Below, piece after piece: positions 24,218 to 33,149 of a stretch of 33,149 nt of DNA. The stretch lies in NCBI GenBank assembly GCA_002435745.1, contig DIWT01000062.1, positions 1 through 33,149 on the forward strand, written 5' to 3'. A program made the translations under genes and the position numbers. Every line of letters starts with the position of its first letter. Position 1 is the first letter of the stretch. The notes under the pieces are model-generated. The model did not search any database. It was not told the origin of the DNA and saw only the letters and a list, made by a program, of their open reading frames with translations. Origin of the DNA: a bacterium UBP15_UBA6099 (GTDB taxonomy: Bacteria > UBP15 > UBA6099).

Positions 24218-27200
24218 ATGAAAAGACTGGCGTGTATCACAATTGCGATCGCTATGCTTTTTGTGGGGCTGGCGACGACGAAGTCTAAAGCCGCAGTATG
24301 CGGAAACGGCGATATCTGCGTGGTATTAACGGATGAATTCTCTAATCCGATAACCGGAGATGGAGGCGTCCTTGTGGATATTATTACCGAGGGCGGGAAC
24401 GGCAATTATTTCTCGCCGCCCAACTCGGTGTGGCCGAATGTCTGCGACGGCACGACGGGCCTTTGCGGAGACGACGACAACGCTGCCGACGGCATTGTCA
24501 CGATAATGTCGGGAAGTTTGTCAGGCAGCATCTTCGAGGCCGGAACAAATGACTACTCAATAGATATAGAATCAACTTCCGGCTTCGTCAAATACCCGCT
24601 GACGATGTTCGATTATACGACAGGCGCGGGCAATACTGTCACGACCGGACTCAAATATACAATCAAAGTGGTTGTTAAGGACCAGTTCGGAAACGCTATC
24701 GCAGCCGACGGAGTGACTCCGCACAGCGTGACGATAGCCAATTCGACTTCCTGTAACGGGACGTATGAAGACGGCGAACTCACCGACATGGACGGCGTTA
24801 ATGACGGCGTTATCTTTATTAAATGTCCGATAAACGGCAGCGACACGCTGGACCTGACTGTAAGCGCCGCCGGCTTCGTGGATTACACTTTCACGGGAGC
24901 GAACGTTTCTAATAACGCTCAGAATGTGTTCAATTCTCAGAATATATATTCATTAAGAATCGCGTCGGGGTCGATTGAAGACGAGCTTGGAAACACCATC
25001 ACCCCGGCTAACAGCGCGGACGTAATCTCGTGGTTTACTGGTTCGACAACGCCTTCGACTACGACGGTCAAGAGAGCCCTCGTGTCGAGCAACCACGTAT
25101 ATATCGCCGCCACCGGAAACGCGAACCTGACTCTGGGATATCCGGGGTATCTGGAAAGCATTCTGGCGGTGACTCCGAATACAACGGCGCAACAGGACAT
25201 CGCATATAACGCAGGCAATGCGCATGCCCTAGAATTCCAGATAGTCGTCGATTCCACGGTTTTAGACGACTACGAGGATATTCTCGGCACGGACCTAACG
25301 GTCGATGACGACGAGACGTTCTACGTATGCGCGTCGGGACAAACCACATTCAGCGGATGCGTCGGCGCGGCGGTCGCGGCGACAGTCCAATTCAACGCGG
25401 ACAACAAAGCATACATAGCTCCCGCCGTAGCGGTGGGTTCATACAAAGTGGCCGTCTCGAAGCCCGGATACTCCGGCGTCATTGATTCAGCGGCGGTAAC
25501 GACAAATTGGACAGCCGCTGTGAATCCTGATTTCAATGTCGCGGGCACGGACGCTTTCGGATACCACCTTGTTGTTAAGGTGTGGGATGAAATAACCACA
25601 CCAATAGCGGGCGCGACGGTAACCCATAATGGAACTCCTTGCACGGTGGTAGGCGGAGCGGGCAGCAACTTCTACTACTGCACGACGAACACTGCCGGAG
25701 CTATCGCAGTTTCAGCCGCAGGTTATATGGATATGAAAGTCACAGTCGACACCGCGCTCGCGAGCGTGGGCGTATCGACAGGGGTCATGACTGAGATAAC
25801 GTTGGACGCGGCGACAGCCTGCACGGGCGGAGATCCGGCGGGAACGTCAATAACCTGTAGCGGCTTGAAGTTCCCTATCAAAGTCGTGGTTGAGGACGAA
25901 CTCGGCAATCCGGTCAACGGGATCAACACCAACGAGATTACCCTCGGCGGAGCCAATGCGTTTAACGTGACTGGCAATGTTCTCCTATATAACACTGGCG
26001 GTCTGCTTGCAGGCACGGTTCCGGGATACAGGTTGAACTCAACAGTGGCCAGTGGCGCTCTGACAGTCACCGCCGGAACGGCGGTTGATGGCCAGACGGT
26101 TCTGAATCTTACGGGCGGAGCGACGCAGTGCGCGGGCGCGGTGATGGCCGCCGGCGACACGCTTGAATGCGCCGGACTTGGATTCCCGCTCGTCGTGGAC
26201 GCGGTTCAAAACGAACTCGGCGACGCGCTGACGTTGGAAGCCACGGACTTCGTTGCGGTATACCCATCTGCGGGCGACTGCACGGCAGAGACAAGTGAAG
26301 TTGCCTCGACAGTGAATTTTGATTCCGGCAAGCAATACATAAAAGTTGCCAACGGAACATACAGAGTTAAATACGGGAAGATTGCCGCAGGTTACGTGAA
26401 CACCTGCGACACTGCCAACGTAGTTGTGAACAGCGCGGCTGCGGTGGTGAAGCCGGGCTATGTCGGAGCGACGGACGGCCTCGACTACAGCGTGAAAGTT
26501 CAGCTTTTAAACGAAAACGACACAGCGCTCGAAGCGGCGCTTGACACCGGCAGGCTCACCCTGACGGTCGGCGGCGTTTCGGCGGCGGCGGTTAGCGGAA
26601 ACTACGCTTACTATCCGGTCGTCACCGCATCTGGCAACGCCGTGGTCGGCGGTTATAAAGGATATATCAATGTAGACACAGGCTCTGACGGCCAGTTGGC
26701 GGATGTTCAGGTTGACGAGTCGGCCGGACAGACGCTGGTTAATCTGACCGAGCAGCTTGTGCCTTGCGCGGGCGCTAACGTCGTTGCGGGCGCTACGGCA
26801 AACTGCAGAGGATTGTTATATCAGATAAAAGCAGAATCCGGCGGCGGAGAGGTTATAACGGACGCGGCGAATGAGCTTACTTATGCTGGCGCCGACACAT
26901 TTACAGTATGTCAAGGCACGGCCGCTCCTGCCGATTCGTTCGCGTGCGCGACGGAAACTCCCGTCAAATCCGAATTGGTCGGAACAACCAGATATATCGC
27001 TCCGGATAGGGCCGATGGCGACACTTACGTCATGTTGTACAGGTCGGGATACGTAAAAACGATCTCCGCAGCCGCAGCTACATCTGTCGCGGGCCCGCAG
27101 AGATCTCTGGCCTATAACGGCGCAAACGCCGTGAAACACTCCGTGAAGGTCGTTATCTCAACGGAACTCGGAGAAGACCCTGCGGCAATTTATGCGGCAG

Positions 27201-30200
27201 GCGCATACACACTCACAATAGCTACTCAGACATCGACGCAGAGAGTTGCGAACGTTAGTTATTTCGCGGTTCCGACAGCCGGCGCGATGTCTCTCGGTTT
27301 TAACAACGGAACCGTCGGATTTCTCAACGTGAGGGTGGCGGCAGGGGACGCGCAGCTTGCAAGCGTTCAGGCGGGCGTCAACGAACAGACGATAGTCAAT
27401 CTGACCGGACAGACGATATGTGACGACAGTAGCGGAATAATCCCCGCAGGCACGGAAGTTACATGCAGAGGTTTGAGATACCCGATTAGGGTTCAGGGCG
27501 GAGCGACATATCTCAGGAATGAATTAACTACCGCGCTGACGCTGGATGGGACGGAAACAATAGAAGTTTGTTTGACGGACGCGGCATGTTCAGGCGGCAC
27601 GGAAGTTCCGGCTTATGAAGCTTGGGATGACGATGCCGGAGTTAAGTCTTATTACATCATTCCCGCGACGCTGAGCACTAAGTACATGCGCATTAAAAAA
27701 GACGGGTATATTCGGACGACTGACACAGGCGCGTTGAATTTCTCGGCGGTCACAATAGCCAACACGCTGACTCCGGCATACGTTGCTGCGGCCGATTATC
27801 TGGATTACAAACTCAAGATAAGCGTAGATGATGAACTAGGAACCGCTTTGACAGATGAGACATACATGACATTGCTCGTTGGGGGAAATCCTCACGACGC
27901 TTATGCGGCAAATTATTATTACTATGCGATTGAAGCCGACGGTCCGCATGCGGTCACAGGCGGTTATACGGGATTCCTTAACGTGGACTCCGTAGCGGAT
28001 TCGGATTTAGCAGACGTGAATCTAAGCGACACTGCGCAAACCATTATTAATATGACTGACAATACGTCAACGCCCTGCAATGGAGGCGCATTGAATCCCG
28101 GCGGCGGAACCGCAACCTGTCAGGGACTTGATTTCCAAATCAAGGTTATTTCAGGTCTTGGCAATCTTAACAATGAGCTTGGCGTGGCGATGACGAACAT
28201 AGTCACGGGCGATGTTTTCAAAGTATGCACAAACGCGGCTCCCGTTGCTCCAGAAGACACATGGACATGCACGGAAGAAGCTTCGATAAGATCGACATTC
28301 AGCGCGGCCTCAAGATACATAGCTCCCGCGTCTGCGGGCACGAAGTATATATCCTTCACGCGCGGCGCCGGCGGATATGTTGAGACGATAGATGTTGACG
28401 GAGTAACGGTAGGTCCTGCCGTTGCTCAGCAGACGCCGCTGTTCGACACTGCGTGGGCTTTCGGAACCAGAGGCGATTCAGTAAGATACGCGATAAGAGT
28501 AACGGTCAGCGACGAACTCGGAAACGCGCTGAACACTCCGTGGACGATACAGCATAATCTTGCCAACCCGACGACGAGCAGCGGCAATAATTTGTACTGG
28601 GCGACCACCGCTACCGCCGGACTGTCCGGCGGCAAGGCAGGTTATGTGAGTTTGAAAACGGCGGACGACACGCAGCTTGCAAACGTGGCTCCCGGCTCCG
28701 CGACACAGACGGTGGTCGTGCTTTCGGGCGGAACGCCCTGCGCCGGCGGCGGCTCAGTCGCGGCGGGCGAAGATGTGGTCTGCGACGGGTTGAAGTTCTA
28801 CATCAGAGTCAATGTCGGCGATGAGCTGGCCAATGACATAAACGGTTTGGCTGGCACGGATATCAGAGTCGCAGCGACCAACGGCACAACGAGTCTTGCG
28901 TTCCCGAACTCGATATTCTACACGGCAACGACAGGCGCGCTGAATCTAAACAACGCGCTGTTGGGTTACAAGAATGTTGACACAACCGTAGACACTCAGC
29001 TTGCTGATGTCAGAGGCGGAGTGACAGGCCAGACTATCGTTAATCTGACAGGCACGACCGCATGCAACGCGGGCGCGTGGGTTCCAATCGGCGATGAAGT
29101 GACATGCAACGGATTGGATTATCAGATTAAGATGATGAGCGGCGCCGGCAATCTGGAAGACGAGATTGGCGGAACTTTCACGCTCACTCAGGACGATATA
29201 GATAACAGCAGGATTGTAGTATGCAACGCAATTGATTGTTCAGGAACGGATACGGCGACAATGTATCTATCCGGCGGCTCGGTATATATTGCTCCGGCAG
29301 CCGCAGTAGGCGATAAGTATATTAAGTATTCTTTGCCCGGATACATGGAGACGATAGCTCCGGCAATTACGACTACGACGACAGCCGGCGCGCCGGTTTC
29401 GCCCGTTTTCTCGGGCGCTTCAGGATTGCCCTTCGCGCTGAAACTTGCTGGCGCGGATGTCGAGAATGAGCTTGGCGGAGCAGTGGCGCTAGTAGGCACC
29501 GGAACGCTGGAATTGTATCCATCTTCTGGTGACTGCACAGCCGGAACAGGCGAACTTACATACATAGCAGGCCCGACGTTCAGTGGCGGCGACTGGTATG
29601 TTGCTGTCGCCGACGGTCTCGGCTATGTCGCGAAGTACGGACAGAGCGGATATATCACTACCTGTGACGGAAACACAGTTGATGTCGACACGACGCTCGC
29701 AACAGGCGCGCAGGCCGCTCCGGACTTTACGCTTTTAGGAACTGATGGACTTGAATTCTCCGTGAAGCTTGCGCAGGGCGATTTGCTCAATGAGCTTGGC
29801 GATTTGATAACGCTGGATGTCGGGGACACTTTCAAGCTTTTCTCGAACCCGGACTGCACGGGAGAGGCGGCTTATATTTCAGGCCCGACGTTTGACACGG
29901 ACACGTGGTACGCGGCGGTTGCGGACGGCGATTACACTCCGCAATACACGCAGAGCGGATATTTGAGAACATGCGACAGCGCGCCGGTGACGGTGGCTGT
30001 TTCCGGCGGAAGCGCTGGAATTGTTTTCACTGAATCGTTGCCTTTTACAGTGAAATTCGACGAAACGGTTGTTGAAGACGAACTCGGAAACGCGCTTGCT
30101 TCGCTGGATGGAGCGGGAACGCTCAAACTGTTCGGCTCGCTTGTGGATTGTCAGGCGGGAGCTCCTGAATCGGCTTACGTTGTTGCTCCTTCGAACCCGG

Positions 30201-33149
30201 ACGGCAACTGGTATGTGGCTGCTGCCAATGGGACATATTTTGCGAAACTGACAGAACCCGGCTATATCGCGACTTGTGATACGACAGGAATAGCAGTTCT
30301 TAATACATCCGCAACTCCGTTTGCGCCGCAATGGGCTTTGGCGGATTCCGACGGATTGATGTTGCCTGTGAAAGTGGTGGTCGAAGATGTCTTAGGGAAT
30401 CCGATTACGGGAATTCCCGCCGGAGCCATCACGATAGGAGGGACGAGCGCAGTTGCCGACAGCGGCGGAACGAATGAACTTTATTACGCGGTATCCGCAC
30501 CCGGACTTCTCGAAGGCGGCGTGTCGGGATACATGGAAGTCCACACGGTTTCCGGAGGCGCTATAACGGTAACTCCCGGAACTGATGTTGACGGGCAGAC
30601 GGTTATCAGCTTGACGAACGGCGCAACGACTTGCGGCGGCGGACTGATAGCGGCCGGAGACACGGCGACCTGCGCTGGCATCAGTTTCCCGATGGTTGTC
30701 GACACGGGCGCAGCGGCTGTTCAGGATGAACTAGGCGCTTCACTCGCTCCGTTGCTCGGAACGGACACTTTGACGGTTCACGCTGTCGCAGATTGCGCGA
30801 CAGGCGCTAACCCCGTCGGAACTGCTACTTTCAACGGCGGGAAATGGTATGTAAGCGGACTGACGGATGCCGCGACGTATTCGGCAAGATATAGCAGGGC
30901 AGGTTACGTGCCCACTTGCGACGGCGTCGGTAAGACGATTGATGTTACAGGCGCCGCTGTGAATCCTGACTTTACGCTCGCAGGCGCTGATGGCGTGAAA
31001 TTCCAGTTGAAAGTCGTTGTGAACGACGAGATTGGAAATCCGATTACCGACACTACAGTGAGACACGGCGGGACAGTCGCTCCGTTCTCCTCAGGAAATT
31101 CTTACTACTTCAACACCACAGCAGCCGGCGACGTGTCATCGACAAGAGCCGGATACATCACTTCAAACACGGGCAGAGACACATCTCTTTCAAATGTGCC
31201 TGTTGCGACGACACAGCAGAGAGTAATCACTTTTGACGGCGCGACATACTGCACGGTTGACAATACGACCAGTTACGCGATTCCTTGCGCCGGACAGAAG
31301 TTCTATCTGAAGGTTGTGGCGAATGACAGGTGGGGCAATCCGTTGACAGGCTTGACAGTGGCGCACAACGGCGTGGCCCCCGCTTATGCGGACGAAGGCG
31401 CTAGCTCAAATGAGTATTACTTCAACGTCAACGCCACGAACGGCGCGCTCACTGCGGGCACATTGACAGGATACACGGATCTAAACACAGGCGGAGGCGA
31501 GGACACTCAGGCCGCGTCGATTAGCTACAGCAACATGACGCAGACTGTTGTAACGCTCGACGGAGAAACCCGATGCACAGGCGGAACACCGGTCAGTGGT
31601 CAGAACATAACCTGTAGAGGCCTCTATCCGGAAGCGGACTATGTTGTTGCAACAGAAGACGTTGTGACAGGCGAGATAATCGCCACCGAAGGCAAAGTCA
31701 TTAACATCGACGTTTACGATGTGCTCGGCGATCCGTTCATGGTTTCAACGGATCAGTCGGTGACGGTAAACATAACTCTTACGGGCGGCTCGGCTGTTCC
31801 CGTATCGAACATGGAAATATTGACCGGTGTCGGAGAGACGAACTGCGATTCCGTTGTGGTTAACAGCGCGACGGATGTGGATTGCACCATTTCGACGCTC
31901 GGAGCTTCCAAAGCAGCTTCGGCGTATGTGACAATTACGGCTCCGATTATCGGCGACGGCGCGGATGTTGACGTGGTTGTGGCCGGAAATCCCGCTTTTG
32001 CGAATAACGGAGGAGCGGACGCTGGAATCGCGGCTCTCGATGTTGTTCCCGGACCGCTGGACAACTTCCTGTTCAACTGCGCTGTGACTGAGAGCAACGA
32101 TGTTCCGTTTGCGAACGCGTGCACATTGACTGCCAGAGACGCAAATAACAATGCTATACCTAACTTCGACGCATCAGCGGATAATGTGACTATCACCGGA
32201 GACGCGACTCTAACGGGAACGATCTCGGGTCTTGACACAGGCGCCGTGATTAATACGGCATTTGATGGACTCGGAGTATGGGATTTGCAAGGCGCATTGA
32301 CTTATACTGGAGTTTCCGGAACCGGTGTTTTGACTGCTACGTCCGGAACGGGAAAAACAGGCACGGCAAACGTGACGATTGAACCCGGAGCGCTGGACAA
32401 CTTCTTGTTCAACTGCGCTGTTACGGAAAGCAACGATGTGGCATTTGCCAATGCGTGCGTGCTGACAGCGCGCGACGTTAGCAACAATGCGATACCGAAC
32501 TTTGACGCTTCGGCGGACAATGTGACGATAACGACGATTGCTCCTCTGACGGGAGCGATAACCGGACTTGACGCCGTCAATGTGATCAATACAGCGTTCG
32601 ACGTCAACGGACAGAAGACCCTGACTGGAGCCATCAAGTACACAGGAGCAAGCGGAACAGCCCTCTTCACGGCGACGTCGGGGACAGCCAAGACGGGAAC
32701 TGCAAGCGTGACGATTAACCCCGGCGCGCTGGACAACTTCCTGTTCAACTGCGCTGTGACGGAGAGCAACGATGTGGCGTTCGCCAACGCGTGCGTGCTG
32801 ACAGCTAGAGACGTTAGCAACAATGCGATACCGAACTTTGACGCTTCGGCGGACAATGTGACGATAACGACGATTGCTCCTCTGACTGGAGCGATAACCG
32901 GACTTGACGCCGTCAATGTGATCAATACAGCGTTCGACGTCAACGGACAGAAGACCCTGACTGGAGCCATCAAGTACACCGGAGCAACGGGAACGGCTCT
33001 GTTCACCGCGACATCGGCGACGGCTAAGACTGGCACGGCAAGCGTGACGATTAACCCCGGAGCGTTGGACAACTTCCTGTTCAACTGCGCTGTTACGGAA
33101 AGCAACGACGTGGCGTTCGCCAACGCGTGCGTGCTGACAGCGCGCGACG
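24218..33149 (+). CDS. Giant exported Ig-like repeat protein, 3' end outside window
   Basis: The frame opens at an ATG with GGAGG 7 bases upstream and stays open to the window edge, giving at least 2977 residues with no stop. The N-terminus is a standard signal peptide (KR at 2-3, hydrophobic core 5-19, cleavage near KAA at 24-26). About 22 degenerate modules of roughly 105 residues follow (about 145-2470), each with a core like FxIKVVVEDELGNPV. About ten of them are joined by a two-cysteine linker of the form NLTGxTxCxGG, then AAGDxVxCxGL. After a non-repeated stretch (about 2470-2611) comes an array of 112-residue units. The protein is rich in Gly, Ala, Thr, Asp and Asn, poor in Lys, and has no catalytic motif that I recognise. 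A cell-surface adhesin or sheath role is likely but inferred. The anchor or export domain would be in the missing C-terminus. Long antisense frames here are by-products of codon bias. Confidence 0.88.
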   Translation, partial: MKRLACITIAIAMLFVGLATTKSKAAVCGNGDICVVLTDEFSNPITGDGGVLVDIITEGGNGNYFSPPNSVWPNVCDGTTGLCGDDDNAADGIVTIMSGSLSGSIFEAGTNDYSIDIESTSGFVKYPLTMFDYTTGAGNTVTTGLKYTIKVVVKDQFGNAIAADGVTPHSVTIANSTSCNGTYEDGELTDMDGVNDGVIFIKCPINGSDTLDLTVSAAGFVDYTFTGANVSNNAQNVFNSQNIYSLRIASGSIEDELGNTITPANSADVISWFTGSTTPSTTTVKRALVSSNHVYIAATGNANLTLGYPGYLESILAVTPNTTAQQDIAYNAGNAHALEFQIVVDSTVLDDYEDILGTDLTVDDDETFYVCASGQTTFSGCVGAAVAATVQFNADNKAYIAPAVAVGSYKVAVSKPGYSGVIDSAAVTTNWTAAVNPDFNVAGTDAFGYHLVVKVWDEITTPIAGATVTHNGTPCTVVGGAGSNFYYCTTNTAGAIAVSAAGYMDMKVTVDTALASVGVSTGVMTEITLDAATACTGGDPAGTSITCSGLKFPIKVVVEDELGNPVNGINTNEITLGGANAFNVTGNVLLYNTGGLLAGTVPGYRLNSTVASGALTVTAGTAVDGQTVLNLTGGATQCAGAVMAAGDTLECAGLGFPLVVDAVQNELGDALTLEATDFVAVYPSAGDCTAETSEVASTVNFDSGKQYIKVANGTYRVKYGKIAAGYVNTCDTANVVVNSAAAVVKPGYVGATDGLDYSVKVQLLNENDTALEAALDTGRLTLTVGGVSAAAVSGNYAYYPVVTASGNAVVGGYKGYINVDTGSDGQLADVQVDESAGQTLVNLTEQLVPCAGANVVAGATANCRGLLYQIKAESGGGEVITDAANELTYAGADTFTVCQGTAAPADSFACATETPVKSELVGTTRYIAPDRADGDTYVMLYRSGYVKTISAAAATSVAGPQRSLAYNGANAVKHSVKVVISTELGEDPAAIYAAGAYTLTIATQTSTQRVANVSYFAVPTAGAMSLGFNNGTVGFLNVRVAAGDAQLASVQAGVNEQTIVNLTGQTICDDSSGIIPAGTEVTCRGLRYPIRVQGGATYLRNELTTALTLDGTETIEVCLTDAACSGGTEVPAYEAWDDDAGVKSYYIIPATLSTKYMRIKKDGYIRTTDTGALNFSAVTIANTLTPAYVAAADYLDYKLKISVDDELGTALTDETYMTLLVGGNPHDAYAANYYYYAIEADGPHAVTGGYTGFLNVDSVADSDLADVNLSDTAQTIINMTDNTSTPCNGGALNPGGGTATCQGLDFQIKVISGLGNLNNELGVAMTNIVTGDVFKVCTNAAPVAPEDTWTCTEEASIRSTFSAASRYIAPASAGTKYISFTRGAGGYVETIDVDGVTVGPAVAQQTPLFDTAWAFGTRGDSVRYAIRVTVSDELGNALNTPWTIQHNLANPTTSSGNNLYWATTATAGLSGGKAGYVSLKTADDTQLANVAPGSATQTVVVLSGGTPCAGGGSVAAGEDVVCDGLKFYIRVNVGDELANDINGLAGTDIRVAATNGTTSLAFPNSIFYTATTGALNLNNALLGYKNVDTTVDTQLADVRGGVTGQTIVNLTGTTACNAGAWVPIGDEVTCNGLDYQIKMMSGAGNLEDEIGGTFTLTQDDIDNSRIVVCNAIDCSGTDTATMYLSGGSVYIAPAAAVGDKYIKYSLPGYMETIAPAITTTTTAGAPVSPVFSGASGLPFALKLAGADVENELGGAVALVGTGTLELYPSSGDCTAGTGELTYIAGPTFSGGDWYVAVADGLGYVAKYGQSGYITTCDGNTVDVDTTLATGAQAAPDFTLLGTDGLEFSVKLAQGDLLNELGDLITLDVGDTFKLFSNPDCTGEAAYISGPTFDTDTWYAAVADGDYTPQYTQSGYLRTCDSAPVTVAVSGGSAGIVFTESLPFTVKFDETVVEDELGNALASLDGAGTLKLFGSLVDCQAGAPESAYVVAPSNPDGNWYVAAANGTYFAKLTEPGYIATCDTTGIAVLNTSATPFAPQWALADSDGLMLPVKVVVEDVLGNPITGIPAGAITIGGTSAVADSGGTNELYYAVSAPGLLEGGVSGYMEVHTVSGGAITVTPGTDVDGQTVISLTNGATTCGGGLIAAGDTATCAGISFPMVVDTGAAAVQDELGASLAPLLGTDTLTVHAVADCATGANPVGTATFNGGKWYVSGLTDAATYSARYSRAGYVPTCDGVGKTIDVTGAAVNPDFTLAGADGVKFQLKVVVNDEIGNPITDTTVRHGGTVAPFSSGNSYYFNTTAAGDVSSTRAGYITSNTGRDTSLSNVPVATTQQRVITFDGATYCTVDNTTSYAIPCAGQKFYLKVVANDRWGNPLTGLTVAHNGVAPAYADEGASSNEYYFNVNATNGALTAGTLTGYTDLNTGGGEDTQAASISYSNMTQTVVTLDGETRCTGGTPVSGQNITCRGLYPEADYVVATEDVVTGEIIATEGKVINIDVYDVLGDPFMVSTDQSVTVNITLTGGSAVPVSNMEILTGVGETNCDSVVVNSATDVDCTISTLGASKAASAYVTITAPIIGDGADVDVVVAGNPAFANNGGADAGIAALDVVPGPLDNFLFNCAVTESNDVPFANACTLTARDANNNAIPNFDASADNVTITGDATLTGTISGLDTGAVINTAFDGLGVWDLQGALTYTGVSGTGVLTATSGTGKTGTANVTIEPGALDNFLFNCAVTESNDVAFANACVLTARDVSNNAIPNFDASADNVTITTIAPLTGAITGLDAVNVINTAFDVNGQKTLTGAIKYTGASGTALFTATSGTAKTGTASVTINPGALDNFLFNCAVTESNDVAFANACVLTARDVSNNAIPNFDASADNVTITTIAPLTGAITGLDAVNVINTAFDVNGQKTLTGAIKYTGATGTALFTATSATAKTGTASVTINPGALDNFLFNCAVTESNDVAFANACVLTARD
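24654..31629 (+). repeat. About 22 degenerate 105-residue modules
   Basis: Module cores begin near 24654, 24955, 25230, 25557, 25864, 26179, 26481, 26815, 27132, 27475, 27800, 28129, 28483, 28792, 29117, 29428, 29753, 30041, 30357, 30681, 31009 and 31302, a period of about 275-355 bases. Hallmarks are DELGN or variants (NELGD, DEIGN, DEIGG), then a YY/WY-x-A strand and a GY segment. Two subtypes mix. One ends in QLADV...GQTIVNLTG plus the two-Cys linker. The other carries LxxYPSxGDC and ends in YxxTCD. Copies are old at DNA level. Confidence 0.8.
32051..33149 (+). repeat. Tandem 336-base (112-codon) repeat array, continues past edge
   Basis: Units start at 32051, 32387, 32723 and 33059, exactly 336 bases apart, and the fourth is cut by the window edge. 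Each begins GALDNFLFNCAVTESNDV (unit one GPLDNF) and continues through a TARD...NNAIPNFDASADNVTI segment. Units two to four are nearly identical in nucleotide sequence over long runs, while unit one is clearly diverged. Two cysteines per unit (NCAV and NAC) are conserved. The pattern resembles Big/filamin-like adhesin domains. Confidence 0.93.

Noticed and set aside
31753..33123. Long antisense open frames opposite the giant repeat gene
   Set aside because: They mirror the codon bias and periodicity of the sense repeats, lack ribosome-binding sites, and the sense frame has a signal peptide and conserved modules.
1..33149. CRISPR array, tRNA, rRNA, insertion sequence or prophage
   Set aside because: No short regularly spaced direct repeats, clover-leaf RNA, transposase or phage structural genes were seen. 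The only regular repeats are inside the giant coding frame.

Overview
The window comes from a bacterium with a moderately GC-rich genome. It codes freely with AUA (Ile) and AGG/AGA (Arg). Peptidoglycan synthesis (murC), type IV pilus ATPases, a c-type-heme sensor kinase and large exported proteins suggest a diderm, probably anaerobic lineage, and the ADP-forming acetyl-CoA synthetase fits a fermentative or acetogenic energy economy. There is no rRNA or other marker that places it in a phylum. An uncultured deltaproteobacterial- or Omnitrophota-like group is a guess only.

Layout. (1) 147-2225 is an ADP-forming acyl/acetyl-CoA synthetase. (2) 2327-8053 is a same-strand signalling cluster: a histidine kinase with two CxnCH heme motifs, a sigma54-dependent response regulator, a receiver domain fused to a degenerate serine-recombinase domain, and a 578-residue helical protein of unknown function. 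(3) 8203-9147 is an exported TPR-like protein, followed by a strong bidirectional terminator and a convergent radical SAM gene (9328-10200, minus strand). (4) 10319-14662 is a tight aroE-pilB-pilB operon. (5) 14838-17939 is a visibly AT-richer, probably acquired type IIG restriction-modification gene whose promoter predicts a leaderless mRNA. (6) 17940-18229 is a dense regulatory region before murC. It holds three phased palindromes, a sigma70-type promoter and a near-consensus sigma54 (-24/-12) promoter. (7) 19749-23003 is gatC-gatA-gatB, the tRNA-dependent amidotransferase. (8) 23004-33149 is a two-gene operon of exported proteins behind a perfect CRP-type operator. The second gene is a giant repeat protein of at least 2977 residues that runs off the right edge.

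How the parts may work together. The heme kinase and sigma54 regulator look like a redox- or ligand-responsive pair. The receiver-recombinase fusion and the unknown helical protein sit behind them as likely accessory outputs. The sigma54 promoter with an upstream palindrome array in front of murC is a candidate target for a regulator of that class, though nothing here proves the pairing. The two PilB ATPases (the second with a clear MshEN-type N-terminus) and the giant repeat protein point to surface attachment. The CRP-like site suggests that the giant-protein operon is controlled by a CRP/FNR-family factor.

The best candidates for something undescribed are the receiver-dead-recombinase fusion, the giant two-cysteine module protein with its growing 112-residue array, and the murC control region.
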